64,000 nucleotides of DNA, from NCBI RefSeq assembly GCF_023704175.1, contig NZ_CP084530.1:2769501-2833500 (forward strand), in the 5' to 3' direction. Under the pieces are notes generated by a model. That model saw only the letters and a program-made list of their open reading frames with translations. It did no database searches and had not been told where the DNA came from. The stretch comes from Paenibacillus sp. YPG26. GTDB lineage: Bacteria > Bacillota > Bacilli > Paenibacillales > Paenibacillaceae. How positions within the stretch are numbered: the stretch's first letter is position 1; the number at the start of each line of letters is the position of its first letter. Made by a program: the position numbers and the translations under genes. This document shows, piece by piece, positions 25,981-33,808 of the stretch.

Positions 25981-27000
25981 TTGGCTGTCATTATCTACCC
26001 CAAAACTATGAATTGGACGTTTATGAAGCAGCGGCCTCAGCAGCTGATGACCCAATTCGGAGCTCTGGGACATCAAGTGTATTTCGAGAATTTGGCGCCG
26101 CTCTCTCCTCATCTTCAAGAAGTGGAGCCCGGCGTTCACCTGTTCACCGATCATCAGAGCTTCCTGTCGCGGACACTCCCGCGTCTACGCAAGGAACATC
26201 CGGTTGTCGTGTGGACGACCTGGGCCAAACAGCGCTCGAGACTGACTCTGTTCAAGCCTGATGCGGTCATCTATGACTGCTGTGATGAGTTCCCGCACTG
26301 GGCGAAGTACGAGGCCAAGATGGTGGAAGCCTCCGACCATCTTGTAGCAACAGCGAAGACGATCAAGACGCGGCTTGAACTTGCCTATCCCGACAAACCG
26401 GTCACGCTGATACCAAATGCGGCTGATCAAAGCTTGTTCGATCTCCCGCCGAGCACACGGCCTGCCGACCTGCCGGAAGGCCCTATTGTCGCGTATATCG
26501 GCGCATGGGCTTACTGGATTGATCACGCCTTGTTCGAGAAGATCGCCCGCGCTTACCCGGGAGTTAACTTCGTCTCCATCGGGGCTCCCTATGGCGATAT
26601 TCCGTCCTATACAGAGCTTCCCAACGTTCATGTACTCGGCGAGAAGCCGCACAGCGTACTGAGACAGTATTTTCCTCATATTGATGTCGCTATTATTCCT
26701 TTTCTCTACCATCCGATTACACTGGCTACCAATCCGGTCAAAGCTTATGAGTATATGGCTGCCGGTGTCCGTGTCTTGTCCACAGCACTGCCGGAATGCA
26801 TTCATATGGAGCCTTATGTGACTACGGCTACAACCCATGATGACTTTGCCGCGAAGCTCGGTCATATGCTCTCCAATCCGGATTCAGAAGAAGCGCGTAA
26901 TTCGAGAATCGAGTATGCCAGACAGAACCGCTGGCAGGAGCGGGGAATTGCCGGAAATGAAGTCATCTCCGAGGTTCTCCGCACTAAATCACTGCTCTAA
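25981..27000 (+). CDS. GT4-type glycosyltransferase
   Basis: A 339-residue GT-B glycosyltransferase. The N-terminal half has YPKTMNWTFMKQRPQQLM, typical of spore/capsule glycosyltransferases. The C-terminal half holds the nucleotide-sugar motif, with PFLYHPITLATNPVKAYEYM the equivalent of the family E-x7-E region and ALPECIHME following. The start codon is TTG at 25981, with AAAGGAGG about ten bases upstream. Its stop overlaps the next start as TAATG. The donor and acceptor are unknown. Confidence 0.88.
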   Translation: MAVIIYPKTMNWTFMKQRPQQLMTQFGALGHQVYFENLAPLSPHLQEVEPGVHLFTDHQSFLSRTLPRLRKEHPVVVWTTWAKQRSRLTLFKPDAVIYDCCDEFPHWAKYEAKMVEASDHLVATAKTIKTRLELAYPDKPVTLIPNAADQSLFDLPPSTRPADLPEGPIVAYIGAWAYWIDHALFEKIARAYPGVNFVSIGAPYGDIPSYTELPNVHVLGEKPHSVLRQYFPHIDVAIIPFLYHPITLATNPVKAYEYMAAGVRVLSTALPECIHMEPYVTTATTHDDFAAKLGHMLSNPDSEEARNSRIEYARQNRWQERGIAGNEVISEVLRTKSLL

Positions 27001-28628
27001 TGAAAGAGTCGGAGACCTTAATCGAGAATCTGGCGAAGGCCGTTCCCGAATCCTGGCTTGCGGATCCAAGGCGGTATGCGGACCAGCTAATCCGGAATCT
27101 GGAGAAGGATACACACCCCCAATCTGAGTGGGTATTGTGGAATCCCGCGGCGACTGGGGTCAGCCGTCCCGTGATGGACTATCTTGAACAACTAATCAAT
27201 AGAATGCCGGACCCTCTGCATATCAAAGTCATGACTCTCGACTTCGTCCCGGCACAAGCGGACTACCGGAGGCGATCCAGCCTGTACTTCGGGCAAAAGG
27301 AAGCAGCCCCTGCTGACAAGCCGCCTGCAAGCTCCGGTGTCGCAGCTCTGCCCCTGCTGTGGCGGCGGGAATTTCTGCTGCACCAGCTAAGCCGCGCATT
27401 TGAACCTCTCCCCTCGGCACTATATCTCCCTTACGAGATCATGCCGTTGAATCCGCAGCAGATCATGGCTATCCCTGCTCCCCCGCTGCATCACAGCAAT
27501 GGACCTGTTGAGCACAAATCACTGTACACATGTGTACTCCGTTCGGGGATCAAATGGCGGATAGCTCCGTCCAGCGAACAGCTTGAGGGCGTGGCATCGG
27601 TGATTGCCAAGAGTCGGGAATACCGGGCAGCCGCGTCACCTGGGAGGAATGGCAGCATGGGAATACAGCAAGGCTCGGGGGTGCAGCTGGGCTCGGGAGT
27701 ACAGCAGGGCTCGGTAGTACAGCAGGGCTCGGGAGTACAGCAGGGCTCGGGAGTACAGCAGGGCTCGGGAGTACAGCAAGGCTCGGGAGTACAGCGGGGC
27801 TCAGGAGTGCAGCGGGGCTCGGGAGTGCAACTGAGCTGGGGAGTACAGCTGGGCCCAGGGATGCAGCAAGGCTCGGAGGTGCAGCAGGACACCTGGCCTC
27901 CTGCACCTCCATGCGAAGCCATGCCGGCTGTCTCCATTCTTCTGGCGGTCTATAACATGCGGGAATCCCTCGGGTGGGCGGTGAGATCGGTTCTGGCTCA
28001 GACCTTCCCCGAGTGGGAGCTGCTCATCGGAGATGACGGCTCAGAGGATGGTACGGCAGATCTGCCGTACCTGCAGAGTGACCCGCGGATTCACATTCAC
28101 CGCTTCTCCCCTAACCGCGGCAAGGTGTTCGTGCTTAACGAACTCTTATCCTTGGCACGGGGCAGGTATGTGCTGGAGCTGGACGGGGACGACTGGCTCC
28201 AGCCCGAGGCGGCGGCCCTGCTCGCCGCCGCAATGGATGGCGCGCCGGAAGCGGCCATCGCGACCGGCGCAAGCGGCCTGTGGCAGGGCACGCGCCATCT
28301 GGGCCCCTTGTGGCGCGGCGCCTTGCCTTACCGCGGGCACCGCGCGGACGCTGATGCGGCCGCTCCGCTGGTGCCGCGGCTGTACCGCGCGGCGATGCTG
28401 CGCGGGATCGGCGGCTGGCCGAGAAGAACCGGTGCGGATGCCCGGCTCTTCGAGGACATTGCCGTCTGCGAGGCGCTGCTCGCCGAGCATCCCGAGCCGG
28501 CCGTGGTTCACCGGCCGGTGTATCACCGCGTGCTCCGCGCTGACAGTGTCAGTCAGCGCGGCGGGGCGCGGTATCCCGCCTGGTTCAGCGCCCAGGCGGA
28601 CAATATGAAAGGAGGTCACCCGCAATGA
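27000..28628 (+). CDS. GT2 glycosyltransferase with internal hexapeptide repeat
   Basis: A 542-residue protein in three parts. Residues 1-220 are an unrecognised N-terminal domain. Residues 222-297 are about 12 tandem copies of a VQQGSG-type hexapeptide, encoded by an 18-bp minisatellite. From about residue 308 is a GT-A GT2 domain: VSILLAVYNMRESLGWAV, DDGSEDGTA, and the DxD metal motif ELDGDDWLQPE. The last 150 codons are about 78% GC over 28201-28380, against about 48% in the next gene. The linker may be phase-variable in length, always in frame. The start overlaps the GT4 stop. Confidence 0.85.
   Translation: MKESETLIENLAKAVPESWLADPRRYADQLIRNLEKDTHPQSEWVLWNPAATGVSRPVMDYLEQLINRMPDPLHIKVMTLDFVPAQADYRRRSSLYFGQKEAAPADKPPASSGVAALPLLWRREFLLHQLSRAFEPLPSALYLPYEIMPLNPQQIMAIPAPPLHHSNGPVEHKSLYTCVLRSGIKWRIAPSSEQLEGVASVIAKSREYRAAASPGRNGSMGIQQGSGVQLGSGVQQGSVVQQGSGVQQGSGVQQGSGVQQGSGVQRGSGVQRGSGVQLSWGVQLGPGMQQGSEVQQDTWPPAPPCEAMPAVSILLAVYNMRESLGWAVRSVLAQTFPEWELLIGDDGSEDGTADLPYLQSDPRIHIHRFSPNRGKVFVLNELLSLARGRYVLELDGDDWLQPEAAALLAAAMDGAPEAAIATGASGLWQGTRHLGPLWRGALPYRGHRADADAAAPLVPRLYRAAMLRGIGGWPRRTGADARLFEDIAVCEALLAEHPEPAVVHRPVYHRVLRADSVSQRGGARYPAWFSAQADNMKGGHPQ
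27663..27887 (+). repeat. 18-bp tandem minisatellite inside the GT2 gene
   Basis: About 12.5 units of GGCTCGGGAGTACAGCAG-like sequence. The middle four or five are nearly identical and the edges have diverged (VQLSWG, VQLGPG, MQQGSE). Unit length is a multiple of three, so copy-number change keeps the frame. Confidence 0.93.
28170..28600 (+). other. High-GC segment inside the GT2 gene
   Basis: Counting three full lines (28201-28380) gives 13 A or T per 60 bases in each, 78% GC, while 28621-28680 is 48%. Codon choice shifts to GCG, GCC and CGC. Confidence 0.8.
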
Positions 28629-29647
28629 ACATTGCTGTCTGTGGTTATTACGGGATGGGCAACTTCGGGGATGATCTGTTCCTGCGCACCTTTCAGCAGG
28701 TCTTCTATCCGCATCAGGTCTATCCCTGGAACTCCCAGCTTGATCCAGACAAGACGGACGCTGTCATTATTGGAGGCGGCGATCTGATTACACCCTACGC
28801 CTTCAACACGTACTACTTCCCGCCTGCACTAAAAGACAAACCAACCTGGCTGTACGGGGTCGGCATCGTGGATGCCTATCCCGAGGAGACCTGGCCCGCC
28901 GCCCAGGTTGAGCAGTACCGGGAGGTCATCAGCCGGGCGAAGCGGGCGGTATTCCGGGACCCCAGATCTGCCGACATTGCCAGACGGGCCCAATTCCACA
29001 AGCGTGTAGAGGTCGCGCCCGACATGGCTTTTAGCTACAGGCAGCCCAAATATCCCTATAAGCAAGCCTCGGATAGACCTACTATTGGTATTTGTGTATT
29101 TGCTTACGAATCTTTTCCGTTTGAATCCTTCGTTACACTAATGAAGTCCTTGTCGGACCGCGGATATCACCTGCGCCTCATACCTGCTGTGAATCATCCG
29201 AATGGAGGCGGTTATTCCGACTATCCAGTATGTGTGCGGCTCAAGACCCGTCTGAGGGAGATGGATCCGGGGGCTTCTGTAGATATTTTGCCGCTGCTGC
29301 TCGATCTGGACCTGACTTACAGTGCGATCCAATCTGTCGACTATTTAATCAGCTTCAAGCTTCACCCCACTCTTGTGGCCTTGCGTGCGGGCGTTCCGGT
29401 GCTCGCCTTCAGCGGCATGAGCAAGATCAAGAGCCTGCTTGCTTCATTCGGACTGGAACAGTATTACTGCAACTACAAAGAGCCTCTTGAGAGCTTTAAT
29501 CCGGTTATTGACGACTTCCTAACGAATGGCCCTGATCTGGTTAGCTCTCGTGCGCGGCAGTTCCGATCGACCGAACGGGAGAGCATCAAGAGTCTGTTGA
29601 GGCTGCGTAAGGATATGGAGAAGTACTTGCTTTGGCATAAAAAGTAA
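28625..29647 (+). CDS. Polysaccharide pyruvyltransferase family protein
   Basis: A 340-residue protein of the CsaB type. Motifs are GYYGMGNFGDD at the N-terminus, AVIIGGGDL, and late SFKLHPTLVALRAGVPVLAF, the pyruvyltransferase active-site region. Such enzymes transfer pyruvate from phosphoenolpyruvate to a surface saccharide; in S-layer bacteria this anchors SLH domains. AAAGGAGGT lies inside the GT2 gene and the ATG overlaps its stop as ATGA, so the three are translationally coupled. The SLH link is inference; no SLH gene is in the window. Confidence 0.9.
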   Translation: MNIAVCGYYGMGNFGDDLFLRTFQQVFYPHQVYPWNSQLDPDKTDAVIIGGGDLITPYAFNTYYFPPALKDKPTWLYGVGIVDAYPEETWPAAQVEQYREVISRAKRAVFRDPRSADIARRAQFHKRVEVAPDMAFSYRQPKYPYKQASDRPTIGICVFAYESFPFESFVTLMKSLSDRGYHLRLIPAVNHPNGGGYSDYPVCVRLKTRLREMDPGASVDILPLLLDLDLTYSAIQSVDYLISFKLHPTLVALRAGVPVLAFSGMSKIKSLLASFGLEQYYCNYKEPLESFNPVIDDFLTNGPDLVSSRARQFRSTERESIKSLLRLRKDMEKYLLWHKK

Positions 29648-29670
29648 ACCTGACTTAAGGAGGAAATATC

Positions 29671-29967
29671 ATGTGCTTTTGGGGATGTGGCCGTCTTAGA
29701 CGGGAAGTGAACCAGCTTGCGCGATCTGTGCGGATTCTGACAGAGCGCTTGGATGAACTAGAGGAGAACCTGGCTTCGGGATTGTTCGCGAACCCTTCGC
29801 TGCAGGAGAACCTGCAGGACAAGATCGGGCAGACGGTGACAATCAGCACTGCCAGTGCAACCGTGGAAGGAATTCTGCTGACCGCCGGAAGTGATGCTCT
29901 GGAGATCCGCGAGTCTACAGGAGATCTGGTGCTTATTCCTTACTCCCGGATCACTGTTATACAGTAG
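29671..29967 (+). CDS. Small coiled-coil and Sm-like (DUF2642-like) protein
   Basis: A 98-residue protein. Residues 1-40 contain WGCGRLRREVNQLARSV and a heptad pattern (LTERLDELEENLA) suggesting a short coiled coil. Residues 50-98 match the DUF2642/YuzF beta-barrel pattern: KIGQTVTISTASATVEGIL, then IPYSRITVIQ. DUF2642 proteins in Bacillus are spore-associated, but this match is by eye. AAGGAGG precedes the ATG, and it follows the pyruvyltransferase by 23 bases, so it is probably cotranscribed. Confidence 0.7.
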   Translation: MCFWGCGRLRREVNQLARSVRILTERLDELEENLASGLFANPSLQENLQDKIGQTVTISTASATVEGILLTAGSDALEIRESTGDLVLIPYSRITVIQ

Positions 29968-30004
29968 CCCTCACCAGACACACCTAAGAGAGGAGTTTTC
30001 TTAT

Positions 30005-30208
30005 ATGAATTTCCGTAAGCTTGCCCAAGGCTTCGTTGGCAAAGAGGTTGAAGTTCTAACCCCTAATGACCTGATCTCAGGCACCTTAATTTCAGTTGGT
30101 GATACAACGCTGCTGCTGAAGGTACCCCCTGTTATCTACGGTCCGCCGACCGATCTGGCCACAATTCCCCTGCAGGCGGTAGAATTCATCCGTGTCGTAG
30201 CCAGCTAG
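30005..30208 (+). CDS. Small Sm-like (DUF2642-like) protein, paralogue
   Basis: A 67-residue protein made almost wholly of the same beta-barrel pattern as its neighbour: FVGKEVEVLTPNDLISGTL, then ATIPLQAVEFIRVV. The insertion VPPVIYGPPTD distinguishes it. GAGAGGAG lies nine bases before the ATG at 30005. The frame extends upstream to 29891 but overlaps the neighbour without a site. It is probably the last gene of the glycan run. Confidence 0.7.
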   Translation: MNFRKLAQGFVGKEVEVLTPNDLISGTLISVGDTTLLLKVPPVIYGPPTDLATIPLQAVEFIRVVAS

Positions 30209-30637
30209 GTATTACGGTACAGTCATGAGGCACAGCCAGCAAAGGTTCACCAAAGAGAACTGAAGTATACCAATAACTCTAGTATACACATGAATGGCGT
30301 CCGGGATCCCGCATCCCTGGCGCCATTTATCATGCCCACTCCCTCTCCCAGCATGGGTCCTGCACCTATTCATAACAAAGCTGGATCTTCAACTCCTCAT
30401 ATTCTGCCACGAAATGTCCAGTCTTCCATTCACAAGGTTCTGATCTTCACTACTTAGGTTAATAATTTTCTATCTTAAGAAATCATAGGACAATGATCTA
30501 GACACAAGTCATACTAAGGCCCCCTCGTCTACGTTCCGAATTCAAGCAGCTTGCCCTGACCTGCGGCAAAATAAAGGCGCTGGGCTGCAACCGGCCTCGT
30601 TAATTCCCGTATATTCCCTTAAAGGAGTGGTCTTTTC
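30209..30637. other. Intergenic region with a terminator, no gene
   Basis: The left part carries the hairpin at 30291-30328. A small AGTATAC inverted pair lies at 30264-30288. Nothing else is recognised up to AAAGGAG before the EcsC gene. Confidence 0.6.
30291..30330 (+). terminator. Hairpin ending the glycan operon
   Basis: ATGGCGTCCGGGAT (30294-30307) pairs with ATCCCTGGCGCCAT (30312-30325) with one mismatch. The tail is a weak TTTAT, so it may be a weak terminator. Confidence 0.65.
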
Positions 30638-31504
30638 ATGTCAAACCCTACGCCCTTTGGGCCAAATTCGGAGACACAAGAAGATTTGAGAGGCATGCTT
30701 AAAGAAATAGAGTCTTGGGAGAAAAGCCAGAAGGACCTCTGGTTCTGGGAGAAAATCGGCCGTCTTCCCTTTATGCTCCTGGATCGCCTTACTCCCAAGG
30801 TCGTCCAGAAGAAGCTGGGACAAGCTATTGATGAGCTGGGCAGCTTCGTCCAGACCGGCGGACAATACCTGGTATCCGAGTCTTCCGTGCTGAGCAAGCT
30901 TCGGAATGAAGCGGTCTCAGAAGCTGCAGTGAGAGGCCCGCAACCAGATCTGGAAGACCCGCTAACTCTTGAGTCTGCCAGCCGCCTGCCTATTGCGGTT
31001 ATGAACAAAACCTCTGAAGGACTGGTACAGAGCCGGGCTGCCTTCGCCACCGCACAGGGGGCAACGACCGGATTTGGGGGAATATTTACCCTGGCCATTG
31101 ATATCCCCGCCATTCTTGGCCTGTCCCTGAAGATGATTCAAGAGATTGCCATAACTTACGGTTATGATCCCAAGGAGAAGCTGGAGCGTATCTTTGTCAT
31201 TAAATGTCTTCAGTTCGCTTCGGCCGATATTGTCGGCAAAAAGGCGGTGCTTGAGGACCTGTCCGACTTCGGCAACGAGAACCGCCAGCGGGATTCTCTC
31301 TCCCAGCTGCAAGGCTGGCGTGAGGTCATTGCCTCTTACCGCGACAACTTCGGATGGAAGAAGCTGTTCCAGCTTGTCCCCATCGCCGGAGCGCTCTTTG
31401 GCGCTATCATCAACCGGGGAACACTTCAGGATGTGGCCGAAGCAGCTACCATGCTCTACCGGAAGCGGCGGATTCTTGAACGCCTGCGAGAGCTGGAAGC
31501 TTAG
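30638..31504 (+). CDS. EcsC family protein
   Basis: A 288-residue protein of the EcsC family, with the conserved N-terminal EIESWEKSQKDLWFWEKI, central ASRLPIAVMNKTSEGLVQSRA and late FQLVPIAGALFGAIINRGT. Two central stretches are hydrophobic enough for membrane contact. In B. subtilis EcsC is encoded with an ABC exporter (EcsAB), but this copy stands alone, so its role is uncertain. AAAGGAG lies 12 bases before the ATG. Confidence 0.85.
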   Translation: MSNPTPFGPNSETQEDLRGMLKEIESWEKSQKDLWFWEKIGRLPFMLLDRLTPKVVQKKLGQAIDELGSFVQTGGQYLVSESSVLSKLRNEAVSEAAVRGPQPDLEDPLTLESASRLPIAVMNKTSEGLVQSRAAFATAQGATTGFGGIFTLAIDIPAILGLSLKMIQEIAITYGYDPKEKLERIFVIKCLQFASADIVGKKAVLEDLSDFGNENRQRDSLSQLQGWREVIASYRDNFGWKKLFQLVPIAGALFGAIINRGTLQDVAEAATMLYRKRRILERLRELEA

Positions 31505-31672
31505 AGAATATGGCTGCATCGCCTGCTTTCCTAGAGCTTCCTCTGCAGTACTTGGTATGCTTTACTGCATCCCTTGGGCTGCCTGCCCAAGGTACCTAAT
31601 AGCATTTGGCAGAGATAGAGGCCGTCCCAAAAGCAAAAGTTTTAAAGCTTAAAGACAACTCTTTAAGAAATG

Positions 31673-31723
31673 GAAGCAAAGCTCCAGCCCAAGGGAGTCA
31701 TCCTTAGGCTGGAGCTTTGCTGT
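31673..31723. repeat. Hairpin with 15-bp perfect arms
   Basis: AGCAAAGCTCCAGCC (about 31676-31690) and GGCTGGAGCTTTGCT (about 31707-31721) around AAGGGAGTCATCCTT, which pairs again. It may be a bidirectional terminator behind the EcsC gene or part of a mobile remnant. Confidence 0.75.
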
Positions 31724-31910
31724 TTGGGTAAACCCCATGTTTCTTCAGGAGATTGGGGTCTGGGTGAAGCCACCCCACCTTCAGGCTCACTTTCGAAAAA
31801 CTTGGCCAAGAGTGAATCCAAAGCAGGGTGTCTTTTATGGTTTCGTTGAAATTTCGCCGAAAGTCTGCGGAGAGACGAACGATTGCGGACAAGCGAAAGC
31901 GGTCGCCGTT

Positions 31911-31956
31911 GTGTTCGGATATATTCCACTGAAAATCATTCTATATATCCGAACAC
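31911..31956. repeat. Inverted repeat with 14-bp perfect arms
   Basis: GTGTTCGGATATAT (31911-31924) and ATATATCCGAACAC (31943-31956), with an 18-base loop. The bases left of it, CGGTCGCCGTT, match CGGCCGCTGTT left of the inverted repeat at 18515. Confidence 0.8.
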
Positions 31957-32033
31957 AGGCAGCGATGGGAGTAACGTTCGTTCTCGGAGCTTTTAGAACA
32001 CAAACTGAACTCCTTAATACCAACCAAATTAAG

Positions 32034-32061
32034 GGAACTAAATTTTGGTTTCTTTTGTCTA
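32034..32061 (+). promoter_or_regulatory. ECF-sigma-type promoter (tentative)
   Basis: GGAAC (32034-32038) and TGTCTA (32056-32061), 17 bases apart, resemble ECF-class elements (AAC and CGTC). If real, the sigma gene would drive its own expression with almost no leader. Confidence 0.35.
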
Positions 32062-32081
32062 ATGAGTAAGAGGTGAAGAAA

Positions 32082-32630
32082 GTGGAACAAACACAGTGGG
32101 AATATATGATTCATATTGATCAGATGAATCCTTCGGATCTTCATGATCTCATGAATGCCTATGGTCAGGATGTATGGAATCTGGCTTTTATTCTGACCCG
32201 CAGACGCGATCTAGCGGACGATATTGTCCAAGATGTTTTTCTAAAGGCGTATTCTTCGATCCATACGTTTCGCGGACATTCGGCTATCAAGACCTGGCTC
32301 CTGTCCATTACCCGCAACACATCTGTGAATTACTTAAGATCCGCATTTATTAGGAAAGTCACCCTGTTAGAGTGGATCGCAACTAAGGAATCCTCTCCCT
32401 CGGCAGAGCAGAAAGTGATGGAGCACACCTACTCATCACAGATTTGGGAGACCGTGATGAAGCTGCCGATCAAGCTGAGAGAGGTCCTGATTCTCCATGG
32501 GAAATATGAAATGACCACTAAGGAGATCGCCGCCATGCTCCAGTTATCCGAAGGTACCGTCAAGTCGCGATTATCCAGAGCCCGCAGCCGGATGGCCGCG
32601 TACCGAAAGGAGAGTGCTCTCTATGAGTAG
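32082..32630 (+). CDS. ECF-type RNA polymerase sigma factor
   Basis: A 182-residue sigma factor with regions 2 and 4 only. Region 2 has DLADDIVQDVFLKAYSSI and HSAIKTWLLSITRN; region 4 has KLPIKLREVLILHGKYEM and IAAMLQLSEGTVKSRLSRA. Start: GTG at 32082 is chosen because AAGAGGTG (32068-32075) is six bases upstream; the frame also opens with GTG at 32073. It overlaps the start of the next gene by eight bases, so the two are translationally coupled and form a sigma and anti-sigma-like pair. Confidence 0.92.
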   Translation: MEQTQWEYMIHIDQMNPSDLHDLMNAYGQDVWNLAFILTRRRDLADDIVQDVFLKAYSSIHTFRGHSAIKTWLLSITRNTSVNYLRSAFIRKVTLLEWIATKESSPSAEQKVMEHTYSSQIWETVMKLPIKLREVLILHGKYEMTTKEIAAMLQLSEGTVKSRLSRARSRMAAYRKESALYE

Positions 32631-33717
32631 AGAAACCGATGAGCTGTATAATCAATTGAAGCAGGGGCCTTTTCCGCACCGTACGTTCACTGTCGACCAT
32701 ATGAACCACATCACCAATGAAGCCGCCAAGCAGAACAAGCGATCATCTCCTGTTAAATCCAGACTAGTCTGGGCAGCGGCCGCTTTTGTTCTCATTATCA
32801 GTATTGGAACTTTCTATGCGTACTTAAAGGAAAATCCGGCCGGTAAAGAGGTTGTTGCGACTCCCCCTATTATCAAGCCTGAGATTCAAGAACCCGCGAG
32901 TGACATTCCCCTGAAGCCTGACAGACCAAGCGGGCAGTTGGGCGAACAGCTTCCTTTCACAGCTGAAATGGTGGACTCTATTACGATTAAAGCCTCTGGT
33001 ACAGAAGCTGAAATTGCCGTTCCGAAGTCACGCTACACTGTGATCGCTGACGGATTATATTGGGAGAACCTTTCCATCGCCAAAGCAGACCTCGCCTCCC
33101 CTGACCAGAAGCAGGTGCGAATCCGAATCCATACCTCCAAAGGGATCTACAGTGTACCCTACAGCCTGGACAGCAACACTTATCAGCTTGGAAGCGCCCG
33201 TTATTACGCGGATGACCAAGTGCTGCGCTTGATGTCGGGGCTGCTGGAACCGGACACAGATCTGGCGAAGGTTGAACGACTCTCGGCTAAAGCGCAGGAG
33301 GAAGTGGACAGGGGCGAAATGAAGAGCAATGACAAGCTCACATATAAGGCAGAGCGGTTCAATATTGACGGAAAGGATACCGCCGGCTGGCTTAGTCAGA
33401 TTGCACTTCAATCGATAAGCTACACTTTCTCGAAGGCATATTACGACGCCCTCACTCAACGTGTGAGACATGTACTCTATTACAAGGAGACCGGCATCTT
33501 CGCTTCGGCAAGCGAGGTCATATTTCTGAATAAGAACGTCCAGACTCCGGATGGGATCCAGGTTGGTCTAACCAAGCAGCAGGTACAGTCGAAGCTCGGC
33601 AAGCCCAATATGGAGACCGATTCCCGGTGGGATTACCGCGTAGGCGACTCTTTAAAGTTCCATCTCTATTTCGAAAATAACAAGGTAGCCTTCATCTCCC
33701 TGACCCTGCCTGCTTAA
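32623..33717 (+). CDS. Membrane anti-sigma-like protein partner of the ECF factor
   Basis: A 364-residue protein with a cytoplasmic N-terminus of about 47 residues, one membrane helix (LVWAAAAFVLIISIGTFYAY) and a large external domain. The N-terminal part lacks the CHC zinc motif of ZAS anti-sigma factors. The external domain begins after a proline-rich linker and contains no motif I recognise; it ends with GVQVGLTKQQVQSKLGKPN-like sequence. Coupling to the sigma gene and the topology support an anti-sigma role; this is inference. AAAGGAGAG precedes the ATG at 32623. Confidence 0.75.
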   Translation: MSRETDELYNQLKQGPFPHRTFTVDHMNHITNEAAKQNKRSSPVKSRLVWAAAAFVLIISIGTFYAYLKENPAGKEVVATPPIIKPEIQEPASDIPLKPDRPSGQLGEQLPFTAEMVDSITIKASGTEAEIAVPKSRYTVIADGLYWENLSIAKADLASPDQKQVRIRIHTSKGIYSVPYSLDSNTYQLGSARYYADDQVLRLMSGLLEPDTDLAKVERLSAKAQEEVDRGEMKSNDKLTYKAERFNIDGKDTAGWLSQIALQSISYTFSKAYYDALTQRVRHVLYYKETGIFASASEVIFLNKNVQTPDGIQVGLTKQQVQSKLGKPNMETDSRWDYRVGDSLKFHLYFENNKVAFISLTLPA

Positions 33718-33732
33718 AATCACCTTACAGCA

Positions 33733-33775
33733 GACCGAAGAGGTTTTCCGGCATATCCGGAAAACCTCTTCGGTC
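33733..33775. terminator. Bidirectional hairpin between convergent genes
   Basis: Perfect 19-bp arms GACCGAAGAGGTTTTCCGG (33733-33751) and its complement, around CATAT. It can end both the anti-sigma-like gene and the RND adaptor gene. Confidence 0.9.
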
Positions 33776-33808
33776 CAGCTCTATTTAACTCCCAACTTGT
33801 CTCAGCGA

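Larger units (their letters stand above)
31505..32072. other. Repeat-rich intergenic region, no supported gene
   Basis: This region holds GGCCGTCCCAAAAG near 31620, resembling insertion-sequence ends, a 15-bp-arm hairpin (31673-31723), a 14-bp-arm inverted repeat (31911-31956), and the sigma-gene promoter region. Short frames overlap these structures and lack ribosome binding sites. Confidence 0.6.

Noticed and set aside
26185..26865. Minus-strand frame of 226 residues opposite the GT4 gene
   Set aside because: It is antisense to a clear glycosyltransferase with a good site; no domain seen.
27491..27937. Minus-strand Cys/Pro-rich frame of 148 residues opposite the GT2 linker
   Set aside because: It is the antisense reading of the 18-bp repeat; no start signal, and the plus strand has the gene.
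31663..31929. Minus-strand frame of 88 residues
   Set aside because: It lies over the 15-bp hairpin and inverted repeat, has no ribosome binding site, and its composition looks non-coding.
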